Assembly: GCA_040754395.1 (NCBI GenBank)
Contig: JBFMCL010000019.1
Coordinates: 1-64,000 of the forward strand
Direction: 5' to 3'
Length of the DNA: 64,000 bases
Origin: Nitrospirota bacterium
GTDB lineage: Bacteria; Nitrospirota; Thermodesulfovibrionia; Thermodesulfovibrionales; SM23-35
The notes under the pieces were generated by a model. The model saw nothing but the letters and a program-made list of their open reading frames with translations. It was not told the DNA's origin and did not search any database. Shown piece after piece: positions 15,086-25,826 of the stretch. Each line of letters opens with the position of its first letter. Position 1 is the first letter of the stretch. A program made the translations under genes and the position numbers.

Positions 15086-17648
15086 AACCCCTCCGTACTG
15101 GGAGTGTAAAAGAAAAACGGCTCCCTTTGCCGAATTCGCTTGCGGCGGTTATGGTACCGCCAAGAAGCGCCGCAAGCTTTTTTGAGAGATACAGGCCGAG
15201 CCCTGTCCCCTCCTGAACCGGCATCCCTTCGACACGTACCATTCCAAAAGCGGTAAACAGCTTGTTCATATCTTCCTGCCGGATGCCGATGCCGGTATCC
15301 TCGACAGTGATTTCTATAAACCCGTCGTCCGAGGGTTCCCGGCCTTTCCTGTCTGTCCCCTGCTCCCCGTATCGCGCGACGATTTTTACCGAGCCTTTAT
15401 CCGTAAACTTAATGGCATTCCCGACGAGGTTGAGCATGACCTGTTGTATCCTTTTTCTGTCGCTCACGACCACAACGGAATCAGGCATGTGAAGGGAGAA
15501 CCCGAGACCTTTTTTCTCTGCTGAGTTCCTGAATGAACTGAAAACTTCCTGCATGAGGATGCTGAGGTCGAATTCCTCGACAAACAACTGCACTTTTCCC
15601 GCCTCGATCTTGCTCAGATCGATGATGTCGTTGATGAGATCAAGCAGGTGACGTGCGCTGTTTTTCACCATCGTAAGCTGTTTCTGCTGTTCTTCGTTCA
15701 GAGGACCGACCATGCCCTGGAGGATAATGCCGGTGAACCCGATGATGGAATTCAGCGGCGTCCTCAGTTCATGGCTCATGCTGGCGATGAACATGGACTT
15801 CAGACGGTCGAGTTCCCTCAGCCGCACATTCGCCTGTTCGAGTTCGGCAGTCCGTTCCTGGACCAGAGTTTCGAGGTGGTCCCTGTAGATGCGCAATTCC
15901 TTCTCTGCATGCTTCTGTTCGGTGATGTCCTGAAAGGAACCGCGCACTTTCACAACCTTGCCATCTTCGACAATCGGATGGCCGATCGTTCTGACCCATT
16001 TGTGATTTCCTTTCGGTGTGGTCATTTCCAGTTCAAGGTCATAGGGCTTTCCCATCTCAATCGCTTCTTTGACTGCCGTCTCAATCCTGGTGCGGGATTC
16101 ACCCTGATAATAACTCAGGCCTATTTCCACATTCGTCTCGTCATCCGGATCAAAATCGTGGATATGTGCCACTTCATCAGTCCATGTTCCTCTGAGACTT
16201 GCCGTGTCAAATTCCCAGCCCCCGACCTTTGCAATCCTTCCGGTTTCCTTTAAAAGAGCCTCTTGGTAATGCAACGCCTCCTCAGCCTGTTTGCGTTCGG
16301 TAATGTCATCGAATATGGCAACAAGCTCACCGGATGGCAGTTTATAGACATAATTGTGCACCCAGAATGATAATTTTTCATCCGTGTATCGTGTTGCCGG
16401 ATATGTTTCCGGAGTGCCGGATCTCCAGACCCTCTGGAAGACCTCGAGCAGGCCCATTTCTCTGATACCCGGAAATGCATCAGTGACATTTTCCCCAACA
16501 ATATCGGTCCGGCTTACATGGGTTATACGTTCTGCTGCATGGTTCATGTCAACAAAGAGAAAATTTTCTCCGTTATCCGTTGTCTCATATACCGCTACTC
16601 CGCTGCTCATGTTTTCAAACAACTGCCTGAATCTTTCCTCATGTCTGCGGTAGAATTGTGCCTGCTGATGCCGCCAGAGCATACCTGCGATTAATCCCAA
16701 AGCAATGATCAGAATGCCTGAGAGGGAGGCGATGAGCCTGAATTGTAAATGATGAAGTGAAAGGACCTCGCTTTTGTCCACTTTTGCAATAAGATGCCAC
16801 GGTGAATCATGGATATTTCTTATTGCTGCGAGGACCGGTACCCCCCGATAGTCGATGCCTTCAACCTCTCCTTTGATCCCTCTCGACGCCATTGCCGCAG
16901 GAAGGTCCTTTTTTGTGACAGGGAAACGCATGATAAAGGCAGTATTTTTCCTGTGGCGCAGTTCGTTCAGAAAGATGACCTCACCGCCTTCATGCCGGAT
17001 CAGTAAGCTCTCGGCGGTTGTGCTCGGTACAGGCCACGACAGGATCAGGGGATACAGGAAATCATTCGGGTTTATCCTGAGTACGACAAAACCGGCTATC
17101 GGGGTATCCTCCCCGGCAGGTGCAATAAGAGGAATCACAATATCCATGTAAATATGTAATGCCCTGTTCCGGAAAAGATCAGTCATGAGGACACGTTTTG
17201 TATGCATTGCCTGTTCAAGATGCATCTTCATTTCCGGACAGAACTCGCCGTGCTGTTCCGGGAGAGCAATCAGGACATTCATCTCTCTGTCGAAAAGGTA
17301 CATTTGTTCATAATGCCGGTTCTCTTGCACAGGCTTCATCCATCCAAGAATATCTCTCCTGTGTACTGAAGATGAAGGGTTTTTCTGCAAATGCATGATC
17401 TGGTCGGCAATCACGGGATTATTGTAAATGTAGCTTGCATCAATCATCCGTTCTTCGCGCCAGTGTTCTATCTGTTCGACTTTCAGGTCGGCGATGGCAC
17501 TGAGTTCTTTCATTTTTTCTTTCATTGCGTTTTCCAGCTGACCCCTGTAATAGTAGTACCCTATTGCACCAATGCCTGTAGAAAGCACCAGAAAAAAGAT
17601 AATGAGGTGCCAGGGAATGCCGGACGGTTTTTTGTGCCTGTTGTTCAT
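15078..17648 (-). CDS. Membrane sensor histidine kinase with two PAS domains (856 aa)
   Basis: A membrane segment at about residues 14-32 and another at about 306-326 enclose a periplasmic sensing region of about 270 residues. Two PAS domains follow (about 335-455 and 460-585, each ending in an ITEQK/ITERK-type motif), then a coiled coil. The HisKA domain has the phospho-His in SMSHELRTPLNSIIGF. The HATPase domain has the N box around MLNLVGNAIKFTD and G boxes VEDTGIGIRQED and GTGLGLYLSKKL. The periplasmic domain resembles that of the kinase at 19207 in sequence, so the two may sense related signals. The next gene is a CheY-like partner. Confidence 0.9.
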   Translation of the reverse strand: MNNRHKKPSGIPWHLIIFFLVLSTGIGAIGYYYYRGQLENAMKEKMKELSAIADLKVEQIEHWREERMIDASYIYNNPVIADQIMHLQKNPSSSVHRRDILGWMKPVQENRHYEQMYLFDREMNVLIALPEQHGEFCPEMKMHLEQAMHTKRVLMTDLFRNRALHIYMDIVIPLIAPAGEDTPIAGFVVLRINPNDFLYPLILSWPVPSTTAESLLIRHEGGEVIFLNELRHRKNTAFIMRFPVTKKDLPAAMASRGIKGEVEGIDYRGVPVLAAIRNIHDSPWHLIAKVDKSEVLSLHHLQFRLIASLSGILIIALGLIAGMLWRHQQAQFYRRHEERFRQLFENMSSGVAVYETTDNGENFLFVDMNHAAERITHVSRTDIVGENVTDAFPGIREMGLLEVFQRVWRSGTPETYPATRYTDEKLSFWVHNYVYKLPSGELVAIFDDITERKQAEEALHYQEALLKETGRIAKVGGWEFDTASLRGTWTDEVAHIHDFDPDDETNVEIGLSYYQGESRTRIETAVKEAIEMGKPYDLELEMTTPKGNHKWVRTIGHPIVEDGKVVKVRGSFQDITEQKHAEKELRIYRDHLETLVQERTAELEQANVRLRELDRLKSMFIASMSHELRTPLNSIIGFTGIILQGMVGPLNEEQQKQLTMVKNSARHLLDLINDIIDLSKIEAGKVQLFVEEFDLSILMQEVFSSFRNSAEKKGLGFSLHMPDSVVVVSDRKRIQQVMLNLVGNAIKFTDKGSVKIVARYGEQGTDRKGREPSDDGFIEITVEDTGIGIRQEDMNKLFTAFGMVRVEGMPVQEGTGLGLYLSKKLAALLGGTITAASEFGKGSRFSFTLPVRRGYA

Positions 17649-17695
17649 GTCGTTATCTGCAGCGTTATGAAAATGTTCTTTATCCTGAGCCGCCG

Positions 17696-19105
17696 TTATA
17701 TTGCCGGCCCTTCCAGGATCGTGACGAACAGCCCGGCAATCTCAGCATCGAATTGGGTGCCGGCACAGCGTCTGAGTTCGGATATCGCATATTCCCTTCC
17801 TGGCGCCGGCCTGTAGGGACGGTCTGCGGTCATTGAGTCGAATGAATCGGCAATATGGACTATCCGCGAGCCAAGAGGAATTTCGTCACCTTTCAGTCCA
17901 TGAGGGTATCCTCTCCCGTCTATTCGTTCATGATGATGCCTGATGACGGGCACAAGATGGCTCAACTGTTTGACTGGTTTCAGGATATCAGCCCCTTTTG
18001 CAGGATGCATCTTCACGAGGGCGAATTCCTCGTCGGTAAGACGGTCGGGCTTGTCGAGAATAGTGTCGTAGGTGCCTATCTTGCCGATATCATGGAGTAG
18101 TGCGGCAATCCTCAGTTCCTCGATATCCTTGTCTTTAATTCCCATACTTTTTGCTATGGTTACCGAATAATGCGTCACCCGTTCTGAATGACCCTTAGTC
18201 CATGGGCTTTTTGCGTCAATGGCATTGACAAAGGCATGGATAAGACCGGTGTATATTGTCTGCAGTTCCTTGTATGCGAAATCGGTTTCCTTAAGCATAT
18301 TGAAAAATGCGTTACGGCTATCCAGGAGTTTTTTTTCCTTTTCTTTGGCTTCTGTGATGTCAAGCAGCGACAATATGTATCCTTTAACCGCACCTGCGTC
18401 ATCATATATAATCGTACTGTATCCCTGAAAATGCTTTTCCATCCGGGTCTCGCGGAAATCCACTTCTGCGGTTTTCCTTGTGGCACTGAGTTTGGGCAGC
18501 GGGCATTCTTCTATCGGGCTCTTCCCGTTATGGATGATCTCGTGACATTTTTTCCCCAGCACTTGATCGAGCGGTACCCCGAAAAGCGCAGAAATAGACT
18601 GATTTGCCCGTGTAATATTCAGGTCAGCGTCGATGAGCATTACCCCGTAAGGCATTGAATCGAAGGTCTCTCTCCATTCTGTCGCTGCCTGCCTGATTTT
18701 TTCCTCTGCCTGTTTTTTCTCCCTGTGTTCCGCAGATTCCTTCAATGCCCGTTTCACGACCGGGACGAGCCGCAGCAGCCGCTGTTTCATTACATAGTCA
18801 GTCGCGCCGCTCTTCAGTGTCTCGATCGCAGTTTCTTCACCCATTGTGCCGGTCACAAAAATAAACGGGGTATCCGGACACTTTTCCTTTGCGATCTCGA
18901 GTGCTTCGATGCCGTCAAAGGCGGGAAGCCGGTAGTCGCCAAGGATCAGGTCGAATTCGCACCGGGTAAGACTTTGGAGGAACTCTTCGCGTGTTTCTGC
19001 CCGCACGATGCGGCAGTCAATTCCCCCTGCGACAAGGGTTGACTGCACCAGTTCCACATCATTCGGCTCATCTTCAAGATACAGGATATGTAAAGATGTT
19101 TTCAT
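17696..19105 (-). CDS. Response regulator: receiver, PAS and HD-GYP phosphodiesterase (469 aa)
   Basis: Receiver domain (about 1-125; phospho-Asp in LILGDYRLPAFDG), PAS domain (about 140-255), then an HD-GYP domain (about 285-460). The HD-GYP marks are AALLHDIGKIGTYD and HHERIDGRGYPHGL. HD-GYP domains hydrolyse cyclic di-GMP, so this protein would turn a two-component signal into a lower second-messenger level. It lies between two large sensor kinases on the same strand with short gaps, presumably in one operon. Confidence 0.9.
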   Translation of the reverse strand: MKTSLHILYLEDEPNDVELVQSTLVAGGIDCRIVRAETREEFLQSLTRCEFDLILGDYRLPAFDGIEALEIAKEKCPDTPFIFVTGTMGEETAIETLKSGATDYVMKQRLLRLVPVVKRALKESAEHREKKQAEEKIRQAATEWRETFDSMPYGVMLIDADLNITRANQSISALFGVPLDQVLGKKCHEIIHNGKSPIEECPLPKLSATRKTAEVDFRETRMEKHFQGYSTIIYDDAGAVKGYILSLLDITEAKEKEKKLLDSRNAFFNMLKETDFAYKELQTIYTGLIHAFVNAIDAKSPWTKGHSERVTHYSVTIAKSMGIKDKDIEELRIAALLHDIGKIGTYDTILDKPDRLTDEEFALVKMHPAKGADILKPVKQLSHLVPVIRHHHERIDGRGYPHGLKGDEIPLGSRIVHIADSFDSMTADRPYRPAPGREYAISELRRCAGTQFDAEIAGLFVTILEGPAI

Positions 19106-19206
19106 CTAACGGTGCTTTATCCCTGCATAAGATGCTATCAAAAAAGTAAAGCCGCGGCAACATATCGTGCCATGTTATCCGCAGGAAACCGCGGCAGGGA
19201 AAAAGA

Positions 19207-22200
19207 CTATGGGATATTGTCTGTGGTATCTTGTCCGGAGTCCGCTATTGTTTTTTCCCCTGGCAGTGAAAAAAAGAACGTTGCCCCTCCGTCAACCTTT
19301 CCTTCTGCCCGGGTCCTGCCGCCGTGGCGGTGGACAATGCGCCTGACATTGGCAAGCCCGATGCCGGTACCCTCGAAATCCTCCTGGTGGTGCAAGCGCT
19401 GGAACACGCCGAAGAGTTTGTCCGCATATCTCATATCGAATCCGACGCCGTTGTCCTTAATGAAAAATTCGTATTCATTGTTCTTTATATTACAACCGAT
19501 CTCAATCCGCGCCTGTTCCCTTGTTCGCGTAAATTTCAGCGCATTCGAAAGGAGGTTTTCCAATACGAGCCGGAGCATTGAGCGGTCTGCTGACACTTCA
19601 GGCAATGGTGCGATGTCCCAATGGACATCCCTCTCCTTCAGGTCAGGCTGGAAAGCCCGGATTACTTCTTTCAGCAGATACATGACATCAATCTTTGTCT
19701 TTTGCAGTTCAGCGCGGCCTATGCGTGAGAACGCAAGCAGGTCATCAATAAGATTCCCCATCCGTTTGGCGGAATCTGAAATGATGTTAAGGTAATGACG
19801 TCCTGTGTCGTCCAGAAGAGAAGATGTCCTGACATTCAGCAGATCGATAAACCCGCTTATGTGGCGAAGCGGGGCACGAAGGTCATGGGACACTGAGTAA
19901 CTGAATGCCTCGAGTTCTTTATTGGCGGCAAACAGGTTCTGCACCTGCTGTTCGAGTTCCCTGTTAAGTATGTGAATTATCCTTTCTGCGCGCTTCCGGT
20001 TCAGTACCTCAACAAAAGCGGCTGATACAGTCTCGATCGCCTGCTGATCATTACGGTCATACCCTGTTTCCTTGTTTGCGAGTCCGATCAGTCCGATCGT
20101 TTTCCCCTTGTATCTCAGAGGAACTCCCATGAATGAGGTGATCGTGGGATGTCCTTCGGGAATCCCCCGGCTGTCAGGGTCAGAATCCGGATTATTGACT
20201 ATCTGGGATTTCTCTTCTCTCAGCACCCTTCCCCAATAGCTCAGTATTTCCATATTTCTGAGAGATTCAACCGCGACTGAATGCGGCATGGCACATGCAT
20301 CCCATCCGGGATTGCTTATCGCAAGCGTGTCTGCCCGGCTTTTGGTAGTAATCTTTGCGACAAAACCGAACCTGCTTCCGGTAAGATTCTCGGCTATGGC
20401 AAGGAATGCTTTCGCGACTTCTTCTTCTGTCTCGTACTGAACGGTTTCAAAAAGTATCCTGTTGATTGCCGATAATACGGTATTTTGCATTTGAATCTGC
20501 ACTTCAGCCTGTTTCCTCACATCGATTTCACGAAGAAGAATGTCCTTGGATTTTTCCAGTTCGGCTGTCCGTTCTTTTACGAGTTCCTCGAGATGCTCGT
20601 GATATCTCTTTATGTCTTCCTCTGCACGTTTTCTTTCGGTGATGTCCAGCGCCGCAAAGGTAACGCCGAGTGACAGCCTGGAAGGATCGATCGGAGATGA
20701 GCTGAGGATAACATCGAGGATGCTCCCGTCTTTCCGTTTCCACCGGGTTTCTACGGTGCCGATCCCCTTTTCCTGTATCTGACGGTATTTTTCCCTGCCG
20801 ACATACTCAAAGTCTTCCTTTGTCGGATAAAGCATCTCAGCGCTTTTTCCAATAAGCTCTTCGGGCAGATAGCCGAGCATTTCGCATACACTGTCATTCA
20901 CCTGAAGCAGTATCCTGTCCGGAGACGAGACGAGGCCTATCCCAACCGGCGCGGCCCGGAAGATGCTCTGGAGCCTTGCCTCGCTCTCCTGAAGCTTTTC
21001 CTCTGATATCTGGCGTCTTTTTTCCTGTGCCAGATTATCGAGTCCGTATGAGATATCCATGGTTACCTCTTCAAGGAGCCTGACTTCCTGTTCGCTGAAG
21101 AAATGCGCTTCTGATGAATAGAGACTGAAGACTCCTGTTACTGTGCCGCCGGTTTTGAGCGGGAATGCCGCAAAAGAACGGTAGTGGCGCTGCGTTGCCT
21201 CTTCGCGCCATGGGGCCATGTCAGGGTCGTTTATGATATAGTTGCATACATAATGTCTTCCCTCACGGATCGCCCTGCCCGCCGGGCCGACATTTTCAGG
21301 CAGGTTTTCGTAGGAAGTACGCATCATTTCCAGATACCCGTCCTCAATTCCGCTGCCAGACACCGGTGTTACTTTTTTCGAGAGAGGATCTGTAAGGCCG
21401 ACCCATGCCATCCTGAACCCGCCATATTCAACCGCTACCCTGCATACCTCCTGCAAAAGGTGTTCCCGGTCATGCGTTCGTACGATAACCTGGTTGATCT
21501 GGCTCAGTACCGCGTACAGCCTGTTTGCATGGAACAATCTCCTTTCGTTCTCCTTGCGTTCCGAGATGTCCCGTATGATATGCTGATAGTACTTATTCCC
21601 TCCGACCTCCATAACGCGTGAGCTATCTTCCACAGGGAATGCCGATCCGTCTTTCCGCTGATGTTCGGTTTCGTATATCAGGCCGTTGAGCGCTTCAACC
21701 GATTTCATCTGCCCGTTCAGGTGGGGGCGGGCTGCAGAGGTCCGCAAATCCCTGAGATTCAGGCGCAGCAGTTCATCATATGAATATCCGTAAAAGGCAG
21801 AAGCGCGTTTATTTGCATCCAGGATCTTTCCGGCTTTGTCAGTCAGCAGGATGATATCATTGGCATGCTTTGTGAGATATTCGTAGCGCTGTGCAAACAG
21901 GAGGCGTTCTGCTTCAGTCTCGTACTGCCTGCGGTAGAATTCAGACTGCTGGTGTCGCCACATGGCGACTATTACCAGTCCTGCTCCTGCGATCAGTGAG
22001 AATATGAGTATCGGGATGAGCCTGAAACGGAGACTGTAAAATGCATATATCTCCTTCTGATCGATTTTGGAGACAATGAACCATGGCGAGTCAGGGACGG
22101 CTTTGAGGGCTGCAAGCACAGGGACACCACGATAATCAACCCCTGAAACGATGCCTTCCTTGCCAAGGACTGCCATCGCTGCCGGAAGGGTCTTCTGTGC

Positions 22201-22944
22201 GAGCGGTAAGCGGAGCAGAAGCGCGGTATTTTTCTGATGACGAAGTTCGTTCAGGAAAACAACCTCTTCCCCTTCCCGCCTCACCAGCAGTGTCTCCGCT
22301 GTCTTGCTCGGCGAAGGCCAGGTCTGGATGAGTGGATAAAGGAACTGGCCGGGATCAATCAGGAAAAGAAACATGCCGATTGTAATGGCACGGGAATTTT
22401 CTGCATCAATGACCGGGACCACCAGCCCGATGCTGATATCCCCGGTCTTTTCACTGCGGTGGAAATCTGTGAGCAGAACCTTCCACGACTGCAATGCGTC
22501 ATGCACCAGCTGTTGCGTGTGAGGCCCGGATATTTCTTCGTCGCGATCAGTCGATAGCAAAAGTGTTCCCGTACCGTCAAAAAGAACGACGCTCCTGTAA
22601 TCGTAAATATCTTTTATTGATGTCATCCATCCGAGCAGCGCACGTTGAGTTTCTGCGTCTGCCGGCTCACGGATTAACTGCCGGATGTGAGAGGCAAAAA
22701 AAGGTGTCTTGAAAAGAACGGTGGCATCTGCGAGGCGTTCCTTGCGCCACCTTGAAATCTCGCCGACCTTCAAATCTGCGACAGTCGCGAGTTCCTTTTC
22801 CCGGAGATCTCTGACCTTTTTCTGCTGGTCTGTGTAGAAAAGGTATCCGAGGAGACCGATGCCAATGGACAGGAAAAGAAAGACGGCGATCAGATTACGG
22901 GGAGTCTTTGTGTTAGGCTGAGATGCCAAGGCTTCCCTTCCCAC
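19207..22944 (-). CDS. Large membrane sensor histidine kinase with PAS and GAF domains (1245 aa)
   Basis: Two membrane segments (about residues 18-37 and 312-330) flank a periplasmic sensing region. In order follow a PAS domain (about 355-475), a GAF domain (about 490-640), a second PAS (about 650-775), a coiled coil, and a second GAF (about 825-985). HisKA has the phospho-His in SVSHDLRAPLRHISGF. HATPase has KDNGVGFDMRYADKLFGVF and GTGIGLANVRRIV. This C-terminal type resembles phytochrome-like kinases. It is probably the first gene of the signalling operon. No receiver domain is fused; partners are encoded downstream. Confidence 0.9.
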   Translation of the reverse strand: MGREALASQPNTKTPRNLIAVFLFLSIGIGLLGYLFYTDQQKKVRDLREKELATVADLKVGEISRWRKERLADATVLFKTPFFASHIRQLIREPADAETQRALLGWMTSIKDIYDYRSVVLFDGTGTLLLSTDRDEEISGPHTQQLVHDALQSWKVLLTDFHRSEKTGDISIGLVVPVIDAENSRAITIGMFLFLIDPGQFLYPLIQTWPSPSKTAETLLVRREGEEVVFLNELRHQKNTALLLRLPLAQKTLPAAMAVLGKEGIVSGVDYRGVPVLAALKAVPDSPWFIVSKIDQKEIYAFYSLRFRLIPILIFSLIAGAGLVIVAMWRHQQSEFYRRQYETEAERLLFAQRYEYLTKHANDIILLTDKAGKILDANKRASAFYGYSYDELLRLNLRDLRTSAARPHLNGQMKSVEALNGLIYETEHQRKDGSAFPVEDSSRVMEVGGNKYYQHIIRDISERKENERRLFHANRLYAVLSQINQVIVRTHDREHLLQEVCRVAVEYGGFRMAWVGLTDPLSKKVTPVSGSGIEDGYLEMMRTSYENLPENVGPAGRAIREGRHYVCNYIINDPDMAPWREEATQRHYRSFAAFPLKTGGTVTGVFSLYSSEAHFFSEQEVRLLEEVTMDISYGLDNLAQEKRRQISEEKLQESEARLQSIFRAAPVGIGLVSSPDRILLQVNDSVCEMLGYLPEELIGKSAEMLYPTKEDFEYVGREKYRQIQEKGIGTVETRWKRKDGSILDVILSSSPIDPSRLSLGVTFAALDITERKRAEEDIKRYHEHLEELVKERTAELEKSKDILLREIDVRKQAEVQIQMQNTVLSAINRILFETVQYETEEEVAKAFLAIAENLTGSRFGFVAKITTKSRADTLAISNPGWDACAMPHSVAVESLRNMEILSYWGRVLREEKSQIVNNPDSDPDSRGIPEGHPTITSFMGVPLRYKGKTIGLIGLANKETGYDRNDQQAIETVSAAFVEVLNRKRAERIIHILNRELEQQVQNLFAANKELEAFSYSVSHDLRAPLRHISGFIDLLNVRTSSLLDDTGRHYLNIISDSAKRMGNLIDDLLAFSRIGRAELQKTKIDVMYLLKEVIRAFQPDLKERDVHWDIAPLPEVSADRSMLRLVLENLLSNALKFTRTREQARIEIGCNIKNNEYEFFIKDNGVGFDMRYADKLFGVFQRLHHQEDFEGTGIGLANVRRIVHRHGGRTRAEGKVDGGATFFFSLPGEKTIADSGQDTTDNIP

Positions 22945-23125
22945 AAATCGTCAGATGAAGTATCTGCAATGGATTTTTCATGGGTGCATTACGAAAAATA
23001 CCCTCATTCAATAGTAGCAGAATCCCGGGGAATTTCAAGGACATTATCATTTTGCTGTTACCGGTTTGCTTTTTTTATATACAATTTACTATGCTAAATC
23101 AATATACTTTTGGAGGTACGAAGGA

Positions 23126-23470
23126 ATGACAATTACAGATAAGGCTGCGGAAAAGGCCAAGGCGGTGCTGGCCAATGAAGGCAAAGCTGACTGGGGCATA
23201 AAGATATTTGTTGCTGGACAAAGCTGCTGTGGTCCGTCCTATGGACTTGATCTGCAGGAAAAGAAAATGCCGCATGATGAGGTTGTGGAGAAGAACGGCC
23301 TCAGGATCTATATGGATAAACAGACACTGGATACCCTCGAGGGAAGAGAGCTCGATTACTATGTCGGCGAGGAGGGAGAAGGATTTATCTTTACCGGAGG
23401 AGTTTCCTCATGCAATCCCGGCGCGTCAGGATGCGGCACCGACAATTCAGGGTGCAGCTCCTGCGGATAG
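23126..23470 (+). CDS. A-type Fe-S carrier (HesB/IscA family) with Cys-rich tail
   Basis: 114 residues with the IscA/HesB fold and the first ligand-type Cys in GQSCCGPSYGLDLQ. The tail is rich in Cys (CNPGASGCGTDNSGCSSC), more than the usual CGC motif. A-type proteins carry or deliver Fe-S clusters. The start at ATG 23126 is favoured by GGAGGTACGAAGGA just upstream; an in-frame start at 23066 has no support. The gene stands alone before hemB. In a genome full of Fe-S and haem proteins, a maturation role is natural. Confidence 0.85.
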   Translation: MTITDKAAEKAKAVLANEGKADWGIKIFVAGQSCCGPSYGLDLQEKKMPHDEVVEKNGLRIYMDKQTLDTLEGRELDYYVGEEGEGFIFTGGVSSCNPGASGCGTDNSGCSSCG

Positions 23471-23592
23471 TAATTTGCTCCGAAACCCCTTCCCTTTGCG
23501 GGAGGGGATAAAGGGGGATTGGGGAGGGAATGCTTCTGGCGCCCGCCTGTTTTCCCCCGGTAGGGTGAAGGTCATAACCCACAGAAAAAAAC
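23471..23592. repeat. Possible interspersed repeat rich in CCCC/GGGG arms
   Basis: The interval includes CCCCTTCCCTTTGCGGGAGG followed by GGGGGATTGGGGAGGGA (about 23487-23529), with partly complementary arms. This style of sequence is common in dispersed intergenic repeats, but no second copy occurs in this window. It may simply act as the transcript end of the preceding gene. Confidence 0.3.
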
Positions 23593-24564
23593 ATGTTTCC
23601 AATCCACAGGCCGAGACGGTTACGTAAGAATCCCGCGATCAGGAGAATGGTGCGTGAGACGTCACTTTCTCCTGATAATTTCATCTATCCCCTTTTTGTC
23701 ACTTTCGGCAAAGGCGTGAAAAAAGAGATTTCATCGATGCCGGGCTGCTTCCAGGAATCGGTTGACAGGGTTGTAAGGCATGCCAGAGAAGTCCATTCGC
23801 TCGGTATCCCTTCTGTGCTTCTTTTTGGCATTCCGGAATATAAGGACGAAACCGGATCAGGCGCATATGACGAGCATGGGGTTGTGCAGAGGGCAGTAAG
23901 GGCAATAAAGGACAAAATCCCCGACCTTTACGTCATTACCGATGTCTGCATGTGCGAATATACCAGCCACGGCCACTGCGGAATCATAGAATCCGGGGAT
24001 GTCCGGAATGACCCGACCCTCGAACTTCTGGCAAAGGAGGCGGTGTCACACGCGCGGGCAGGGGCTGATATGGTTGCCCCGTCGGATATGATGGACGGAA
24101 GGGTTGAGGCAATTCGCATTGCACTGGATGAAGAAGGAATGCCCGAAATCCCGATAATGTCGTATGCGGCAAAATACGCGTCGGCGTTTTACGGGCCTTT
24201 CAGGGAAGCTGCAGAGTCAGCCCCTCAGTTCGGCGACAGGCGTTCCTACCAAATGGACCCCGCAAACAGAAGGGAAGCGCTGAAAGAGGTTGCACTCGAT
24301 ATCGAAGAAGGTGCGGATATTGTAATGGTAAAGCCTGCCCTGTCGTATCTTGATGTCATTTCCGACGTGAGAAATACCTTTGACATCCCGGTTGCAGCCT
24401 ACAATGTCAGCGGCGAGTATTCACTTGTGAAAGCTGCCGGCAGGCTTGGCTGGATTGACGAACAGCGTGTCATGATGGAGATACTTACTTCGATCAGGAG
24501 GGCAGGTGCAGACCTGATTCTTACCTATTTCGCGAAAGAAGCAGCAAAAATTCTGAACGCGTAA
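23593..24564 (+). CDS. hemB: Delta-aminolevulinic acid dehydratase (porphobilinogen synthase)
   Basis: Condenses two 5-aminolevulinate molecules to porphobilinogen in haem and sirohaem synthesis. At 323 residues it has normal length. The Schiff-base lysines are seen in [18 protein letters not shown] and [12 protein letters not shown]. The metal-binding Cys stretch [13 protein letters not shown] is of the zinc type. The N-terminus [18 protein letters not shown] is typical. The many multihaem cytochromes downstream make demand for this enzyme clear. Confidence 0.95.
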   Translation: MFPIHRPRRLRKNPAIRRMVRETSLSPDNFIYPLFVTFGKGVKKEISSMPGCFQESVDRVVRHAREVHSLGIPSVLLFGIPEYKDETGSGAYDEHGVVQRAVRAIKDKIPDLYVITDVCMCEYTSHGHCGIIESGDVRNDPTLELLAKEAVSHARAGADMVAPSDMMDGRVEAIRIALDEEGMPEIPIMSYAAKYASAFYGPFREAAESAPQFGDRRSYQMDPANRREALKEVALDIEEGADIVMVKPALSYLDVISDVRNTFDIPVAAYNVSGEYSLVKAAGRLGWIDEQRVMMEILTSIRRAGADLILTYFAKEAAKILNA

Positions 24565-24577
24565 ACAAGATTTTTGC

Positions 24578-24607
24578 TTGACCCCGCCATCGCTTTCCTT
24601 TTACAAT
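24578..24607 (+). promoter_or_regulatory. Sigma70-type promoter of the eight-haem cytochrome gene
   Basis: TTGACC at 24578-24583, an 18-bp spacer and TACAAT at 24602-24607. An AT-rich leader follows, with GGAGG 8 nt before the ATG at 24660. Confidence 0.55.
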
Positions 24608-24659
24608 TACCTTGTACATAAAATTATAATTATTATATAAACTAAATCGGAGGTTATTT

Positions 24660-25715
24660 ATGAAACTAAGACTGCTCCTTCTGCTGTGCATATCCTGTCT
24701 GTTAGGGAGTGCTGGCGTGCATTCAGTGTATCCCGGGGAGATGACGAAAGAGGACTGCTTTTACCTTTCCAGTCTGCACTACACCACACGGGGGATGGCA
24801 TACTGGTATGACAAAAAGAACGGCGGGCTGGAGACTCTCACCGGCATACCGTATACCAGTGACAGGCTTGACTGCATCAGTTGCCATGTGTCTTCATGCG
24901 ATACCTGTCATAAAACAGGAAACGGAAGTGCACAGGCGTATTCAGTGAAGGAGGCGCGAAACCAGGAAATATGCCTCCGTTGCCACAAGCGTGAAAAGAC
25001 AATCATGAAGATCGACAAGGATTTAAACCAGACAGATGTGCATGTCATCAGGCAGATGCAGTGCATGGACTGTCATACGGCAAGAGAAGTTCACGGCGAT
25101 GGAACAGAATATCAATCCATGAAACAGCAGGGGGCGCTTGACGCACGATGCGGGAATTGTCATCAGGAGGTGAGGAAGAGCACTGCGCATACTGTACATG
25201 GAGATAAACTGGACTGCACCGCATGCCATGTGCGGCATGTAGTCAGTTGCACGAACTGTCATATCGGCACGCTGGTGAATGAACGCGTGCGCGTTGATAT
25301 CAAGCTTTCCGGATGGGTCTATCTCATGAACTATAACGGCAGGGTTACCTCCGCGACCATGCAGACCTATGTCGTTCCTGAAAACAGAACCTTTCTCATG
25401 TTTGCGCCCCAGAACAGCCACTCCATTATGAAAGATGGCAGGAAATGCGATGATTGCCATGCTACTGAGGTTGTCCGGCAGGTGCTGAAAGGATCGCTGG
25501 ATCTGACCTGGCTCGAAAACGGGGAACTCAAGCATATAAAGGCAGTGATCCCGGTTGCTGAAGGGGTAACGTATAACTCTGTCTATCAGGATTACCGGGA
25601 CGGCAGATGGATTCCGATCAAGAATCCCCCGAAGCCGCTTCTTCAGTATGCCGGATACGGGACCCCGCTGTCTGAGACACAGATGAAAAAACTGGCGATG
25701 CCGATGGGCAAGTAA
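24660..25715 (+). CDS. Secreted eight-haem c-type cytochrome (351 aa)
   Basis: A signal peptide (about residues 1-24) is followed by eight CxxCH haem motifs: CISCH, CDTCH, CLRCH, CMDCH, CGNCH, CTACH, CTNCH and CDDCH. The first seven lie in the N-terminal 200 residues. The eighth sits alone after an insertion, before a C-terminal domain without haem motifs. I do not recognise a named family; it is not hydroxylamine oxidoreductase or octahaem tetrathionate reductase by any motif I can see. It precedes the CGGC-protein gene and the propeller/HmcF-like pair on the same strand and may exchange electrons with that system in the periplasm. Confidence 0.8.
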   Translation: MKLRLLLLLCISCLLGSAGVHSVYPGEMTKEDCFYLSSLHYTTRGMAYWYDKKNGGLETLTGIPYTSDRLDCISCHVSSCDTCHKTGNGSAQAYSVKEARNQEICLRCHKREKTIMKIDKDLNQTDVHVIRQMQCMDCHTAREVHGDGTEYQSMKQQGALDARCGNCHQEVRKSTAHTVHGDKLDCTACHVRHVVSCTNCHIGTLVNERVRVDIKLSGWVYLMNYNGRVTSATMQTYVVPENRTFLMFAPQNSHSIMKDGRKCDDCHATEVVRQVLKGSLDLTWLENGELKHIKAVIPVAEGVTYNSVYQDYRDGRWIPIKNPPKPLLQYAGYGTPLSETQMKKLAMPMGK

Positions 25716-25826
25716 AATTATCTGATTGACTGTTCTTTGAATGGATCAGGAATGCACGAAAGCTGCTCTGATACCGTATCAGATCTGATGAAGCAGGTGT
25801 GACTGAATACCGCAAGGGAGGAATTC